From Alcanivoracaceae bacterium (lineage in GTDB: Bacteria; Pseudomonadota; Gammaproteobacteria; Pseudomonadales; Alcanivoracaceae): DNA of 64,000 nt. The stretch is taken from NCBI GenBank assembly GCA_029213045.1, contig JARGPN010000007.1:1-64000 (forward strand). The letters are read 5' to 3'. Position numbers and translations under genes: made by a program. Of this stretch, positions 35,168 to 44,110 are shown in pieces; the first letter of the stretch is position 1, and each line of letters opens with the position of its first letter. The notes beneath the pieces are model-generated. The model ran no database searches, was not told the DNA's origin, and was given only the letters and a program-made list of their open reading frames with translations.

Positions 35168-35178
35168 ACATCTAATTT

Positions 35179-35218
35179 CCTGATCTAACCGAAGAGAATT
35201 CTGCTCTTTTTAATCAGG
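35179..35218. promoter_or_regulatory. Candidate LysR operator between lysR and azoR
   Basis: Two nested dyads occur: an inner AAGAG-N7-CTCTT (35192-35208) and an outer CCTGAT/ATCAGG (35179-35184 and 35213-35218). They lie midway between the divergent starts, where LysR-type regulators usually bind. Confidence 0.5.
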
Positions 35219-35275
35219 TTTGCAAATACAACAATGATCACATCGATATTCGGCACGACATACGGAGCAGCAATC

Positions 35276-35908
35276 ATGGCAACACTACTTCAAGTAAAAA
35301 GCAGCATTTTTGGCGACAACGGCAACTCCAGCCAATTGGCGAACGACTTTATTCGCGCATGGCAGCAGGCCAACCCAAACGGTCGCGTGGTAGTTCGTGA
35401 TGTGACGGCGGAGCCTGTGCCACACCTCACTGCGGAGCATGCGGGCGCGTTCTTTACACCCGAAGCGGATCGCACTGAAGCGCAGCGTGAAATCATTGCT
35501 TACTCGGATAAGCTAGTGAGCGAAGTGCGTGACGCAGACGTCATTGTGCTCGGCGTACCTATGTATAACTTCGCCGTGCCAAGCCAATTGAAATCCTGGA
35601 TGGATCAAATTGCCCGAGCAGGTGTCACCTTTAAGTACACCGAGACTGGACCAGTGGGCTTAATCGACAATAAGCCGGCGCTGGTATTTGCCACGCGCGG
35701 AGGACTGTATGCAGAAACTCCGAATGACAACCAAGCGCCTTACTTGAAGCAATTCCTTGGTTTTATTGGCATTAAAGATGTCACCTTTATTTATGCCGAA
35801 GGCGTCAATATGGGCGACGAGAAAAAACAAGCGGCGCTCGCCGATGCTGCCAAGCAAGGCGAAACGCAACTCAAAGGCATTTTGGAAAAAGTCGTTATCG
35901 CCGCGTAA
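35276..35908 (+). CDS. azoR: FMN-dependent NADH azoreductase
   Basis: The 210-residue flavodoxin-fold enzyme matches AzoR: LLQVKSSIFGDNGNSSQLA at the N-terminus, GVPMYNFAVPSQLKSWMDQI, and FATRGGLYAETPND. It reduces quinones and azo compounds with NADH using FMN, and protects against thiol-reactive quinones in E. coli. ATG 35276 follows GGAGC; a longer frame from 35234 lacks a ribosome site. It is the first gene of a redox cluster under the divergent LysR. Confidence 0.92.
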   Translation: MATLLQVKSSIFGDNGNSSQLANDFIRAWQQANPNGRVVVRDVTAEPVPHLTAEHAGAFFTPEADRTEAQREIIAYSDKLVSEVRDADVIVLGVPMYNFAVPSQLKSWMDQIARAGVTFKYTETGPVGLIDNKPALVFATRGGLYAETPNDNQAPYLKQFLGFIGIKDVTFIYAEGVNMGDEKKQAALADAAKQGETQLKGILEKVVIAA

Positions 35909-35918
35909 CGTTGAAAAC

Positions 35919-35938
35919 GCGTCGGCGCATGCCGACGC
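35919..35938 (+). repeat. Intercistronic hairpin between azoR and yqjG-like gene
   Basis: GCGTCGGC and GCCGACGC form a perfect 8-base stem with a 4-base GCAT loop. It lies 11 bases after the azoR stop and is not followed by a T run, so it is more likely an RNA stability or processing element than a terminator. Confidence 0.6.
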
Positions 35939-35957
35939 ATCACAACAGGAGCAAACA

Positions 35958-36944
35958 ATGGGCTTACTAGTAGACGGTCACTGGCAGGACAAATGGTACG
36001 ACACGGATTCTACCGGCGGAAAATTTGTTCGTAGCGAATCTCAGTTTCGACACTGGGTGACCGCCGACGGAAGCGCAGGCGCAACGGGTTCGGCCGGATT
36101 TAAAGCTGAACCAGGGCGCTACCACTTATATGTGTCACTCGCTTGTCCTTGGGCGCACCGAACATTAATTTTTCGCGCGCTGAAAGGCCTGCAAGACATG
36201 ATCGGCGTCTCGGTTGTGCACCCGCTGATGCTTGAGAACGGCTGGACATTTGATAGCGATTTTTCTGGCGCCACCGGTGATGATTTATATGGCTTAGAAA
36301 AACTCTACGAGCTGTATTTGAAAGCGGATGCAAAATATAGCGGTCGCGTCACGGTACCCGTGTTATGGGACAAAAAAACCGAGACTATCGTTAGCAATGA
36401 ATCGGCCGATATTATTCGCATGCTGAACAGCGCGTTCGAGAACATCGGTGCGGCAAAAGGCGATTACTATCCTGCCGCGTCGCGCGACACGATTGATCAC
36501 TGGAACGCGCGCATTTACGACAACGTCAACAACGGCGTTTACAAGGCGGGCTTCGCAACCAAACAGGATGTGTATGCCGCGGCGGTTGAATCGTTGTTTT
36601 CAGAGCTCGATGCGCTGGAGGCACACCTTTCGACGCATCGTTATATCGCTGGCGCACAACTGACGGAAGCAGACTGGCGTTTATTTACCACATTAATTCG
36701 TTTTGATGCGGTGTATGTCGGTCACTTCAAATGCAACATTCGACGCATTGAAGACTATCCGAATTTGAGTCAGTACGTACGCGATCTGTATCAAGTACCC
36801 GGTGTTTCAGACACCGTGAATCTTACTCATATACAGCACCATTATTACTGTAGCCACAAGACCATTAATCCAACCGGCATTGTGCCGGTTGGACCGAAAC
36901 AAGATTTCACCACCGCGCATAACCGCAAAGAAATTTCCGGTTAA
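35958..36944 (+). CDS. yqjG: Glutathionyl-hydroquinone reductase (xi-class GST)
   Basis: The 328-residue enzyme reduces glutathionyl-hydroquinones to hydroquinones. Cys63 in SLACPWAHR is the catalytic cysteine of the class. HPLMLENGWTFDSD, VTVPVLWDKKTETIVSNESADIIRML and the C-terminal helical domain with IAGAQLTEADWRLFTTLIRFD are also typical. AGGAG precedes ATG 35958. It lies 49 bases after azoR with a hairpin between; both products act on quinones. Confidence 0.94.
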   Translation: MGLLVDGHWQDKWYDTDSTGGKFVRSESQFRHWVTADGSAGATGSAGFKAEPGRYHLYVSLACPWAHRTLIFRALKGLQDMIGVSVVHPLMLENGWTFDSDFSGATGDDLYGLEKLYELYLKADAKYSGRVTVPVLWDKKTETIVSNESADIIRMLNSAFENIGAAKGDYYPAASRDTIDHWNARIYDNVNNGVYKAGFATKQDVYAAAVESLFSELDALEAHLSTHRYIAGAQLTEADWRLFTTLIRFDAVYVGHFKCNIRRIEDYPNLSQYVRDLYQVPGVSDTVNLTHIQHHYYCSHKTINPTGIVPVGPKQDFTTAHNRKEISG

Positions 36945-36966
36945 CCGCGCGCTGAAAGCGTGAAGG

Positions 36967-36988
36967 GCATTAGCACTTAGGCTAATGC
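36967..36988 (+). repeat. Intercistronic hairpin before the pirin gene
   Basis: GCATTAGC and GCTAATGC form a perfect 8-base stem with a 6-base loop, ending just before the AGGAGG ribosome site of the pirin gene. There is no T run. Its design repeats that of the hairpin after azoR. Confidence 0.6.
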
Positions 36989-37000
36989 ATAGGAGGAAAG

Positions 37001-37849
37001 ATGAGTAACAGAACCGTTCGGACAGTGATTCCTGGCATGGCCACCAGCGACGGCGCAGGCGTACGTTTACGTCGCACCTTGGGTCAGTCTCACAGCGTGC
37101 GACTGGATCCATTTCTGATGCTCGATGAATTTTCTTCCTTCGATGCTAACGATTATCTCGCTGGATTTCCATCGCACCCACATCGCGGATTTGAAACGGT
37201 GACGTACATGCTCGACGGCCACATGCTGCACGAAGATCACATGGGCAACCAAGGCGACTTGCGCTCCGGCGACGTGCAATGGATGACGGCGGGACGAGGC
37301 ATTATTCACTCTGAAATGCCGCAGCAAAAAGAAGGACGCATGCGCGGCTTTCAATTGTGGATCAACCTGCCTGCGGCGGAGAAAATGAAACCGGCGGCAT
37401 ACCGCGATATTCCGAGTGCAGAAATGCCGTGGAGTACGTTAGCGAACGGCGTGCAGCTAAAAATGATTGCCGGCAATGTGAGCGCGGACGGGACGGAGTA
37501 TGCAGGACCGATTCAAGGTGTAAGCACCGATCCGTTATACCTCGACGTGAATATTCCGGCGAATACTGACATTACGCTGCCGGTTGCATCAGGGCACAAC
37601 GCATTCACGTATGTGTTTGAGGGTGAAGTCAGCATCGACGGGCGTGCTATTCCGCAGAACAGCGCCGCTGTATTAAACGATGGCAACAGCGTTACGTTAC
37701 GCGGCGGTGAAAACGGTGGAAGGGCATTACTGTTGGCTGGCAAGCCGATAGGCGAACCGATTGTGCAGTACGGTCCGTTTGTAATGAATACACCGGAAGA
37801 AATTAATCAGGCCTTGCAAGATTACCGAGACGGTGTGTTAGCGGGCTAA
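37001..37849 (+). CDS. Pirin family protein
   Basis: The 282-residue bicupin protein is a pirin. The N-terminal cupin carries the metal ligands in FPSHPHRGFETVTYML and the GDVQWMTAGRGIIHSEMP block, and the C-terminal cupin ends with LAGKPIGEPIVQYGPFVMNT. Some bacterial pirins have quercetin dioxygenase activity, others regulate; the role here is open. AGGAGG stands just before the ATG. It is the last gene before a terminator, so the likely operon is azoR, yqjG-like, pirin. Confidence 0.93.
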   Translation: MSNRTVRTVIPGMATSDGAGVRLRRTLGQSHSVRLDPFLMLDEFSSFDANDYLAGFPSHPHRGFETVTYMLDGHMLHEDHMGNQGDLRSGDVQWMTAGRGIIHSEMPQQKEGRMRGFQLWINLPAAEKMKPAAYRDIPSAEMPWSTLANGVQLKMIAGNVSADGTEYAGPIQGVSTDPLYLDVNIPANTDITLPVASGHNAFTYVFEGEVSIDGRAIPQNSAAVLNDGNSVTLRGGENGGRALLLAGKPIGEPIVQYGPFVMNTPEEINQALQDYRDGVLAG

Positions 37850-37878
37850 TGTTAGCCGCAGTCAGTATATCGATGATC

Positions 37879-37914
37879 AATGCTCGGCGTGGAACCCATG
37901 CTGAGCATTTTTTA
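37879..37914 (+). terminator. Rho-independent terminator after the pirin gene
   Basis: AATGCTCGGC pairs with GCTGAGCATT, with one G-U pair, and a run of T follows at 37908-37913. It ends the redox operon. Confidence 0.85.
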
Positions 37915-38005
37915 TTGCTGCCGATGACGTTGGCATGTGAAGCCGTTACTCTCTGAGTATAAGATACACGACATCCCTAGATTATTTTTTGGCATGGAGC
38001 ACACC

Positions 38006-38560
38006 ATGAGTACTCGCATCGTCGCACTTTGCGGCAGCCTACGTAGCGCATCACGAAACCAACAAGTCCTGAATGCTGCTATCGATATCGCGCCTTCGCT
38101 AGACGCAATTATCACACAAGGAAAATTCGACGACGTCCCTTTGTACAATCAAGATGTGCAAGATGCTGGCGTACCACCGGCGGTGACAACCTTGGCACAA
38201 TCCATTGCGAACGCCGACGCCGTGCTAATTGTATCGCCTGAATATAATTATTCTGTTCCCGGCGTATTAAAGAACGTGATCGATTGGCTTTCGCGCATGT
38301 CTCCGCAGCCTTTTGCCGGCAAAGCTGTCGCCATCATGGGTACCTCGCCAGGCGCCATTGGCACGGCTCGCATGCAATATCATTTGCGGCAAACGCTGGT
38401 ATTTCTGGATGCACACCCGCTGAATAAACCGGAAGTGATGATTGGCAGCTACTCGGATAAATTTGACGAAGGGAAACTCATTGATGCCAAGGCGCTAGAG
38501 ATGGTTGAGCGACAGCTTGTGAGTCTCATTGCGTGGAGCAAGCAACTACGCGCCCTATAG
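38006..38560 (+). CDS. NADPH-dependent FMN reductase
   Basis: The 184-residue flavodoxin-fold protein has the FMN phosphate loop IVALCGSLRSASRNQQVL and the second motif SPEYNYSVPGVLKNVIDWLSR, both typical of the chromate/quinone/azo reductase group. GGAG precedes ATG 38006, while an upstream in-frame ATG at 37937 has no ribosome site. It lies after the terminator of the pirin operon, so it probably has its own promoter, but its function fits the same theme of soft-electron acceptor reduction. Confidence 0.9.
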   Translation: MSTRIVALCGSLRSASRNQQVLNAAIDIAPSLDAIITQGKFDDVPLYNQDVQDAGVPPAVTTLAQSIANADAVLIVSPEYNYSVPGVLKNVIDWLSRMSPQPFAGKAVAIMGTSPGAIGTARMQYHLRQTLVFLDAHPLNKPEVMIGSYSDKFDEGKLIDAKALEMVERQLVSLIAWSKQLRAL

Positions 38561-38680
38561 TGCAGATAGCAAAAGTGACGACCGGAAATGTTGCTGCTAA
38601 AGTGTGCGAAAGAACCCCACAAGATGTATGCCGATGGAACGGCGCTGCGTCTATGCGTTAAGTGCTTTCGGAGAACATGA

Positions 38681-38938
38681 ATGTCGTACCCCATCAAAAT
38701 AGGTGCCACGCTTTATTGGCTGGCCGTACTTGCCGCCCTTCTCTTCGACTTACCGCCGAAGGTTGACCCCATTCTAATTCTCACCGGAATGATGATAGGC
38801 ATATTTCATGTCGTTGAAGTCATCGCAGTGTTTACGCTGCTGAAGGATCGCCTGAAGCCCACTAACAAAGATATTTTGCCCATCTTAATGTTCGGCGCAT
38901 TTTATTTGCGCCCGAAACTTGAAGCTACGCGCTCATAA
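38681..38938 (+). CDS. Small membrane protein, DUF1145-like
   Basis: The 85-residue protein has three hydrophobic stretches, near residues 5-22, 31-54 and 64-76. The arrangement with IGIFHVVEV and a basic end resembles the DUF1145 (YhhL-like) family, but the match is from memory. The function is unknown. CGGAGA lies before the ATG. It ends just before a strong bidirectional terminator shared with the convergent pilU. Confidence 0.65.
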   Translation: MSYPIKIGATLYWLAVLAALLFDLPPKVDPILILTGMMIGIFHVVEVIAVFTLLKDRLKPTNKDILPILMFGAFYLRPKLEATRS

Positions 38939-38953
38939 ATAGCCAGCACTTGG

Positions 38954-38989
38954 AAATAAAAAACGGAGCCTAGGCTCCGTTTTTTATTT
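38954..38989. terminator. Bidirectional terminator between DUF1145-like gene and pilU
   Basis: AACGGAGCC and GGCTCCGTT form a perfect stem with a 2-base centre, bordered by A and T runs on both sides. The whole palindrome is 36 bases long. It serves both convergent genes. Confidence 0.93.
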
Positions 38990-39018
38990 TGCATTGACCG
39001 TATTCGGTGAGCCGCAAT

Positions 39019-40140
39019 CTATTCCGTTTCTTGAATGCTCAGCCCACGGGTTGCCGAATCCAGCGACGATGCATCGGATTCTGCGCCAAGCTTGATCATC
39101 AAACGCAAATCGTTTGGTGAGTCCGCATGCAACATGGCGTCCTCATAAGTAATTTCACCCGCTGTGTAAAGATCATAAAGACATTGGTCAAACGTTTGCA
39201 TGCCCAAGTCGCGTGATTTCTTCATCAGTTCTTTGATCAAATGCACTTCGCCTTTGCGAATATGATCTTGGATCAATGGCGTACCGAGGAGCACCTCAAT
39301 CGCGGCACGGCGTCCTTTGCCATCCGGCGTTGGGATTAACTGCTGCGCAACAATGCCTTTCAAGTTAAGCGACAAATCCATCCACAGTTGATCGTGACGG
39401 TCAGGCGGGAAGAAGTGAATAATGCGATCGAGCGCACCGTTAGCGTTGTTCGCGTGCAGCGTTGCCAACGCCAAGTGGCCGGTTTCCGCAAACGCGATGG
39501 CGTAATCCATCACTTCACGTGAACGAATCTCACCAATGAGAATAACGTCTGGCGCTTGTCGCAACGTGTTTTTTAGCGCGATTTCAAAGTTCTCTGTGTC
39601 CAAACCGACTTCGCGCTGCGTAACAATACAACCTTGATGCTGGTGAATAAATTCGATGGGATCTTCGATGGTGATGATATGACCTTTCGAATTTTTATTT
39701 CGATAACCAATCATCGCTGCCAGCGACGTGGACTTACCAGTGCCGGTCGCGCCCACGAAAATCACCAAGCCGCGCTTTACCATGGCCAATTCTTTAATCA
39801 CGCTCGGCAGACGTAGATCATCGAGCGTAGGAATTTTTACTTCGATCCGACGCACAACCATGCCAACCAGGTTGCGCTGATAAAACGCCGATACCCGGAA
39901 ACGACCGATGCCGCGCGCCGAAATCGCGAAGTTCATTTCTTTCGTTTCAACAAAGTCTTTGCGCTGTTTTTCGGTCATCACGCCAAAAACGATATCTCGC
40001 GTCATGTCTGGCGTCAGGGCGGTTTTGGTAACCGGCAACACCTTGCCATGGATTTTCATGGATGGCGGCACGCCGGCCGTAATAAACAGGTCGGACCCGC
40101 CCTTCTGAACCATGATTTTGAGTAGGTCTTCAAATTCCAT
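39019..40140 (-). CDS. pilU: Type IV pilus retraction ATPase PilU
   Basis: The 373-residue protein is a PilT-type motor ATPase with Walker A GATGTGKST, Walker B VILIGEIRSREVMD, the Asp box EDPIEF and the His box ETGHLALATLHAN. MVKRGLVIFVGATG and the C-terminal tail beyond residue 345 mark it as PilU. It supports PilT in pilus retraction. It is second in the pilT-pilU operon, 37 bases after pilT. Confidence 0.94.
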   Translation of the reverse strand: MEFEDLLKIMVQKGGSDLFITAGVPPSMKIHGKVLPVTKTALTPDMTRDIVFGVMTEKQRKDFVETKEMNFAISARGIGRFRVSAFYQRNLVGMVVRRIEVKIPTLDDLRLPSVIKELAMVKRGLVIFVGATGTGKSTSLAAMIGYRNKNSKGHIITIEDPIEFIHQHQGCIVTQREVGLDTENFEIALKNTLRQAPDVILIGEIRSREVMDYAIAFAETGHLALATLHANNANGALDRIIHFFPPDRHDQLWMDLSLNLKGIVAQQLIPTPDGKGRRAAIEVLLGTPLIQDHIRKGEVHLIKELMKKSRDLGMQTFDQCLYDLYTAGEITYEDAMLHADSPNDLRLMIKLGAESDASSLDSATRGLSIQETE

Positions 40141-40177
40141 CTGCTAAACGTTCCCCGCCCTAGGCGAAAGTATTTAA

Positions 40178-41212
40178 TTAAAAGTTTTCTGGCACTTTTG
40201 CTTTTTCACGGGCTGCTTCACGAGAAATCACCCCTTTTTGCACCAGATTTTGCAAACACTGATCGAGCGTCTGCATGCCGATTCCCGCACCCGTTTGAAT
40301 CGCGGAATACATCTGCGCGACTTTATCTTCACGGATCAAGTTACGAATTGCTGGGGTACCGATCATAATTTCATGCGCGGCCACACGACCGCCGCCGTTT
40401 TTCTTCAGCAGCGACTGCGAAATAACCGCCTGCAGCGATTCCGATAACATCGAACGCACCATGGATTTTTCTTCCGCGGGGAATACATCCACAACCCGGT
40501 CAATGGTTTTTGCCGCGCTGGTAGTGTGCAAGGTGCCAAACACTAAGTGGCCGGTTTCCGCCGCGGTTAGTGCGAGACGAATGGTTTCCAAATCTCGCAT
40601 CTCACCCACGAGAATAATATCCGGATCTTCCCGCAAGGCAGAACGCAGTGCTTCTGCGAAGCCCAAGGTGTCGCGATGCACTTCGCGCTGGTTCACCAGA
40701 CATTTTTTCGATTCGTGTACAAATTCGATCGGGTCTTCGATGGTGAGAATGTGCTCGTAACGGGTGTTATTAATGTAGTCAATCATTGCCGCGAGCGTCG
40801 TTGATTTACCCGAGCCCGTTGGCCCAGTAACCAAACAAATACCCCGCGGGGTTTCGGAAATCTTCTGGAACACCTTCCCCATGCCCAGCTCTTCCATGGT
40901 CAATACCTTGGAAGGAATCGTCCGGAATACCGCGCCAGCACCACGGTTTTGGTTAAAAGCGTTTACACGGAAGCGCGCCACACCTGGCACTTCGAAGGAA
41001 AAGTCGGTTTCGAGAAACTCTTCGAAATCCTTACGCTGCTTGTCGTTCATAATGTCGTAGATCAGCGAATGGACTTCTTTGTGCTCCATCGCAGGCAAAT
41101 TAATACGGCGCACATCGCCGTCGACACGAATCATGGGCGGCAGGCCGGCGGATAAGTGGAGGTCAGAGGCGCCATTCTTGGCGCTAAAGGCGAGCAGCTC
41201 AGTAATATCCAT
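40178..41212 (-). CDS. pilT: Type IV pilus retraction ATPase PilT
   Basis: The 344-residue motor protein powers pilus retraction and twitching. It has the Walker A motif GPTGSGKSTT, EDPIEFVHES, Walker B ILVGEMRDLETIR, the His box ETGHLVFGTLHT and the PilT-specific AIRNLIREDK motif near the C-terminus. AGGAA precedes the ATG. It leads the operon and is divergent from yggS, as in Pseudomonas. The chemosensory genes that act on it are about 13 kb away in this window. Confidence 0.97.
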   Translation of the reverse strand: MDITELLAFSAKNGASDLHLSAGLPPMIRVDGDVRRINLPAMEHKEVHSLIYDIMNDKQRKDFEEFLETDFSFEVPGVARFRVNAFNQNRGAGAVFRTIPSKVLTMEELGMGKVFQKISETPRGICLVTGPTGSGKSTTLAAMIDYINNTRYEHILTIEDPIEFVHESKKCLVNQREVHRDTLGFAEALRSALREDPDIILVGEMRDLETIRLALTAAETGHLVFGTLHTTSAAKTIDRVVDVFPAEEKSMVRSMLSESLQAVISQSLLKKNGGGRVAAHEIMIGTPAIRNLIREDKVAQMYSAIQTGAGIGMQTLDQCLQNLVQKGVISREAAREKAKVPENF

Positions 41213-41336
41213 TGGTGATTCCTGATCACGACTGTTTGAATGACGAAGGCAGAACTCTGCCTCTTTGTTATTATGCTCCCACCAGAAATAAGGCGGAGAC
41301 GCTCTAAGTTACCGCTTCACCTGAGGCCATTCAACA

Positions 41337-42065
41337 ATGTACGCAATAAAGGGTTCATCCAGCGATTCGCTTGCTCAGCGCTACGCGCGGGTGCAGGCAG
41401 AAATTCGCGCTGCGAGCGATGCCGCTGGCCGGCGTGAAGACGCCGTACATCTGCTGGCCGTGTCCAAAACCAGACCCGCCAGCGCGATTGCTGACTTGGC
41501 CGCACTGGGACAGTGCGACTTTGGTGAAAATTATTTACAAGAAGCACTGGATAAAATCGAGGCACTCCGTGATTTGCCGCTCACGTGGCACTTCATTGGC
41601 CCCATTCAGTCGAACAAAACCCGCGACATCGCCGAACACTTTGACTGGGTGCATTCCGTTGATCGAGAAAAAATTGCCCGCCGCCTGAGTGAGCAGCGGC
41701 CCGCCCACCTGCCGCCGCTCAAGGTGTGCATTCAGGTCAATATCGACGATGAAGACAGCAAAAGCGGTGTCGCTGCCGCGGACGCTGCCGCGCTCGCCGC
41801 CGCCGTGCATGCCCTGCCAGGCCTGGCATTGCGAGGCCTTATGGCAATACCGAGAGCAGACAGCAACGACCACAATGCAGCGGCGTTTCGCACACTCGCC
41901 ATGACACTGTCATCTTTGCGCAATACAATCCCCGACCTAAACACGCAGGACGCCGCAAAATTGGACACCTTATCAATGGGTATGAGCGACGATTTCAGCG
42001 CAGCCATTGCCGAAGGCGCAACCTTTGTGCGCATTGGCACCGCCTTGTTTGGGCCGAGAGACTAA
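41337..42065 (+). CDS. yggS: YggS family PLP homeostasis protein
   Basis: The 242-residue protein binds pyridoxal phosphate and helps control its level. It has the alanine-racemase-like barrel with the PLP lysine in LLAVSKTRP, FGENYLQEALDK, WHFIGPIQSNKTRDIA and LSMGMSDDFSAAIAEGATFVRIG. Family members are close to 230 residues, so the length fits. It starts a housekeeping run: yggS, proC, yggT, yggU. Confidence 0.95.
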   Translation: MYAIKGSSSDSLAQRYARVQAEIRAASDAAGRREDAVHLLAVSKTRPASAIADLAALGQCDFGENYLQEALDKIEALRDLPLTWHFIGPIQSNKTRDIAEHFDWVHSVDREKIARRLSEQRPAHLPPLKVCIQVNIDDEDSKSGVAAADAAALAAAVHALPGLALRGLMAIPRADSNDHNAAAFRTLAMTLSSLRNTIPDLNTQDAAKLDTLSMGMSDDFSAAIAEGATFVRIGTALFGPRD

Positions 42066-42137
42066 ATCGACAGGCCAATTTTACAGGGGCGTCTCAGCCT
42101 TCAGCACAGCGAATACATTTCATCAGGATTGAACAAC

Positions 42138-42947
42138 ATGGCACAACAGGTCATTGGATTTATCGGCGCAGGCAACATGGCCTCTAGCTTGGTCGGCGGC
42201 ATGATCGCCAAAGGCATTCGACCCGCACGCATCTGGATGAGCGACGTGAGTGCGGAGCGGCTCGATCAGCTCGCACAACAGCATCGCGTGCACACGAATG
42301 TGGACAACAATGAGATCGCCTTGCGCGCCGACGTGCTCGTGCTGGCCGTCAAACCACAGGTGATGCAGCAAGTGTGTGAAGCCATGCGCGAGCAAGTTCA
42401 AGCCCGCCAGCCGCTGATTATTAGCATTGCTGCAGGGGTGACGGTGGCCAATCTGAAGAGCTGGCTCGGCGACGTGCCCGTTGTGCGTTGCATGCCGAAC
42501 ACGCCCGCGCTCGTTCAAGCAGGCGCAACCGGCCTGTACGGCGAACCCAGCGTCTCGGAAGAGCAAAAGACCTTAGCTGGACAGATTCTGGGCAGTGTCG
42601 GCATCACGTTTTGGTTTGATCACGAGTCCGCACTCGACGCCGTGACCGCCGTCTCCGGCTCAGGCCCCGCGTATTTCTTCCTGATGATGGAAAGCATGAT
42701 CGCCAGCGCTGAAAAGCTCGGGCTGGACGCACACACCGCCCGCCAGCTTGTACTGCAAACCGCGTGGGGCGCGGCACAGCTAGCGATCACCAGCGACCAA
42801 GGCCCAGAAGTGCTGCGCCAGCAAGTTACCTCGCCGGGCGGCACAACGGCGGCCGCGCTGAATGCCTTTGAGGAAGGCGGCTATCGCGATCTCGTCGATA
42901 GCGCCCTGCAAGCGGCCAAAAAACGCTCCGAAGAGCTGTCGGGTTAA
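42138..42947 (+). CDS. proC: Pyrroline-5-carboxylate reductase
   Basis: The 269-residue enzyme catalyses the last step of proline synthesis. It has the Rossmann motif IGFIGAGNMASSLVGGM, VLAVKPQVM, VVRCMPNTPALVQAG and the C-terminal signature VSGSGPAYFFLMMESM with TSPGGTTAAAL. ATG 42138 follows CAGGA; an in-frame TTG at 42129 is ignored. It lies 72 bases after yggS on the same strand. Confidence 0.97.
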   Translation: MAQQVIGFIGAGNMASSLVGGMIAKGIRPARIWMSDVSAERLDQLAQQHRVHTNVDNNEIALRADVLVLAVKPQVMQQVCEAMREQVQARQPLIISIAAGVTVANLKSWLGDVPVVRCMPNTPALVQAGATGLYGEPSVSEEQKTLAGQILGSVGITFWFDHESALDAVTAVSGSGPAYFFLMMESMIASAEKLGLDAHTARQLVLQTAWGAAQLAITSDQGPEVLRQQVTSPGGTTAAALNAFEEGGYRDLVDSALQAAKKRSEELSG

Positions 42948-43098
42948 ACACCTCGCCGACAATCTTGAAAGCGCGGCCAAGCATCCCCATTAAAGGCTCA
43001 GCGAAAACGTAAATAGCGCTGTCGATGCGACCGGTTGCACTGCTCCGTGCAACATGCAAAGGTTCGCATCGCTCGCCTAACCACCAGTGGAGTTGCGG

Positions 43099-43641
43099 AT
43101 GAATACGCAAGGCGCCCTTTTGTTTCTGACTTACTACGCCTTTGATGCGTATATTTTTCTCGTGCTTACACGCTTCTTATTGCAGTTGGTCCGCGCAGAT
43201 TTCTACAACCCCATCTCTCAGTTTGTGGTGAAGGCAACCAACCCACCGCTAAAACCGCTGCGCAAAATAATTCCCGGCTACGGCGGCGTCGATGTCGCGG
43301 CATTAGTGCTGGTGATTGCGCTGGTCATTACCAAAATTCTTGCGGTTCAATTTATTTCCGCCGGCGCCATCAGTGTCGCGCCGCTGTACTTCTTGTTGTT
43401 CGCCGTGAAAGAAATCGCCCGCTTAATGCTCGGCTATATCTTCTGGAGCATCTTGGCGCGCGTCATTCTTAGCTGGGTAGCCCCCGACCCATACAACCCG
43501 ATCGTGCGCATTGTTACGCAGATTACCGAGCCTGTGATGGCGCCCGCGCGCAAGCTGCTACCCCCCATGGGCGGCTTCGACTTAAGCCCTATCATAGTGT
43601 TGCTGCTGATCCAGTTCCTGCAGGTGCTTTTTGGTCTTTGA
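43099..43641 (+). CDS. yggT: YggT family membrane protein
   Basis: The 180-residue inner-membrane protein has two YggT repeats, each with hydrophobic helices and a conserved block: FLLQLVRADFYNPISQFVVKATNP in the first and ILSWVAPDPYNPIVRIVTQITEP in the second. The precise role is unclear. ATG 43099 follows GTGGAG. Upstream of it is a 150-base gap from proC. It is followed 27 bases later by yggU. Confidence 0.93.
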   Translation: MNTQGALLFLTYYAFDAYIFLVLTRFLLQLVRADFYNPISQFVVKATNPPLKPLRKIIPGYGGVDVAALVLVIALVITKILAVQFISAGAISVAPLYFLLFAVKEIARLMLGYIFWSILARVILSWVAPDPYNPIVRIVTQITEPVMAPARKLLPPMGGFDLSPIIVLLLIQFLQVLFGL

Positions 43642-43668
43642 GCATTTGGTCCTTGAGTTAACTCGGCG

Positions 43669-43974
43669 ATGAGCGTCGCCCGTTATGATGGCGACGACTT
43701 GCTGCTGTACTGCTACCTACAACCCCGTGCTAGCAAGTCGGAAGTGATTGGCGAGCACGACGGCGCCTTAAAAATTCGCATTAGCGCACCGCCGGTCGAT
43801 GGCGAAGCCAATGCCGAGCTGATGAAATTCCTCGCCAAACAGTTTTCCGTCAACAAAAGCCAACTACAGATCGACAGCGGTGCCAGCGGTCGTCGCAAAA
43901 CGGTACGTATCTTACGCGGCGCCACCCTGCCCGCCGATCAACTGCCCTCGTGGTGCGCTCTTCCCCCATCCTGA
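43669..43974 (+). CDS. yggU: DUF167 family protein YggU
   Basis: The 101-residue soluble protein matches DUF167, with [42 protein letters not shown] and [19 protein letters not shown]. Its biochemical function is unknown. It lies right after yggT, the usual neighbour. The ATG at 43669 has only weak ribosome-site support, but family members start near this point. Confidence 0.93.
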   Translation: MSVARYDGDDLLLYCYLQPRASKSEVIGEHDGALKIRISAPPVDGEANAELMKFLAKQFSVNKSQLQIDSGASGRRKTVRILRGATLPADQLPSWCALPPS

Positions 43975-44110
43975 CAACCCCCGACAAAGCCACTGCTCGC
44001 GCATTGCACCCCCTACCCCCGCCCTTTAGACTTGCGCGACTTTCGTTTGCAGTGTCATGTTTATCCTCATGACATTTTTACTTTAAACACCGAGCGCAAT
44101 TAACACTCTG

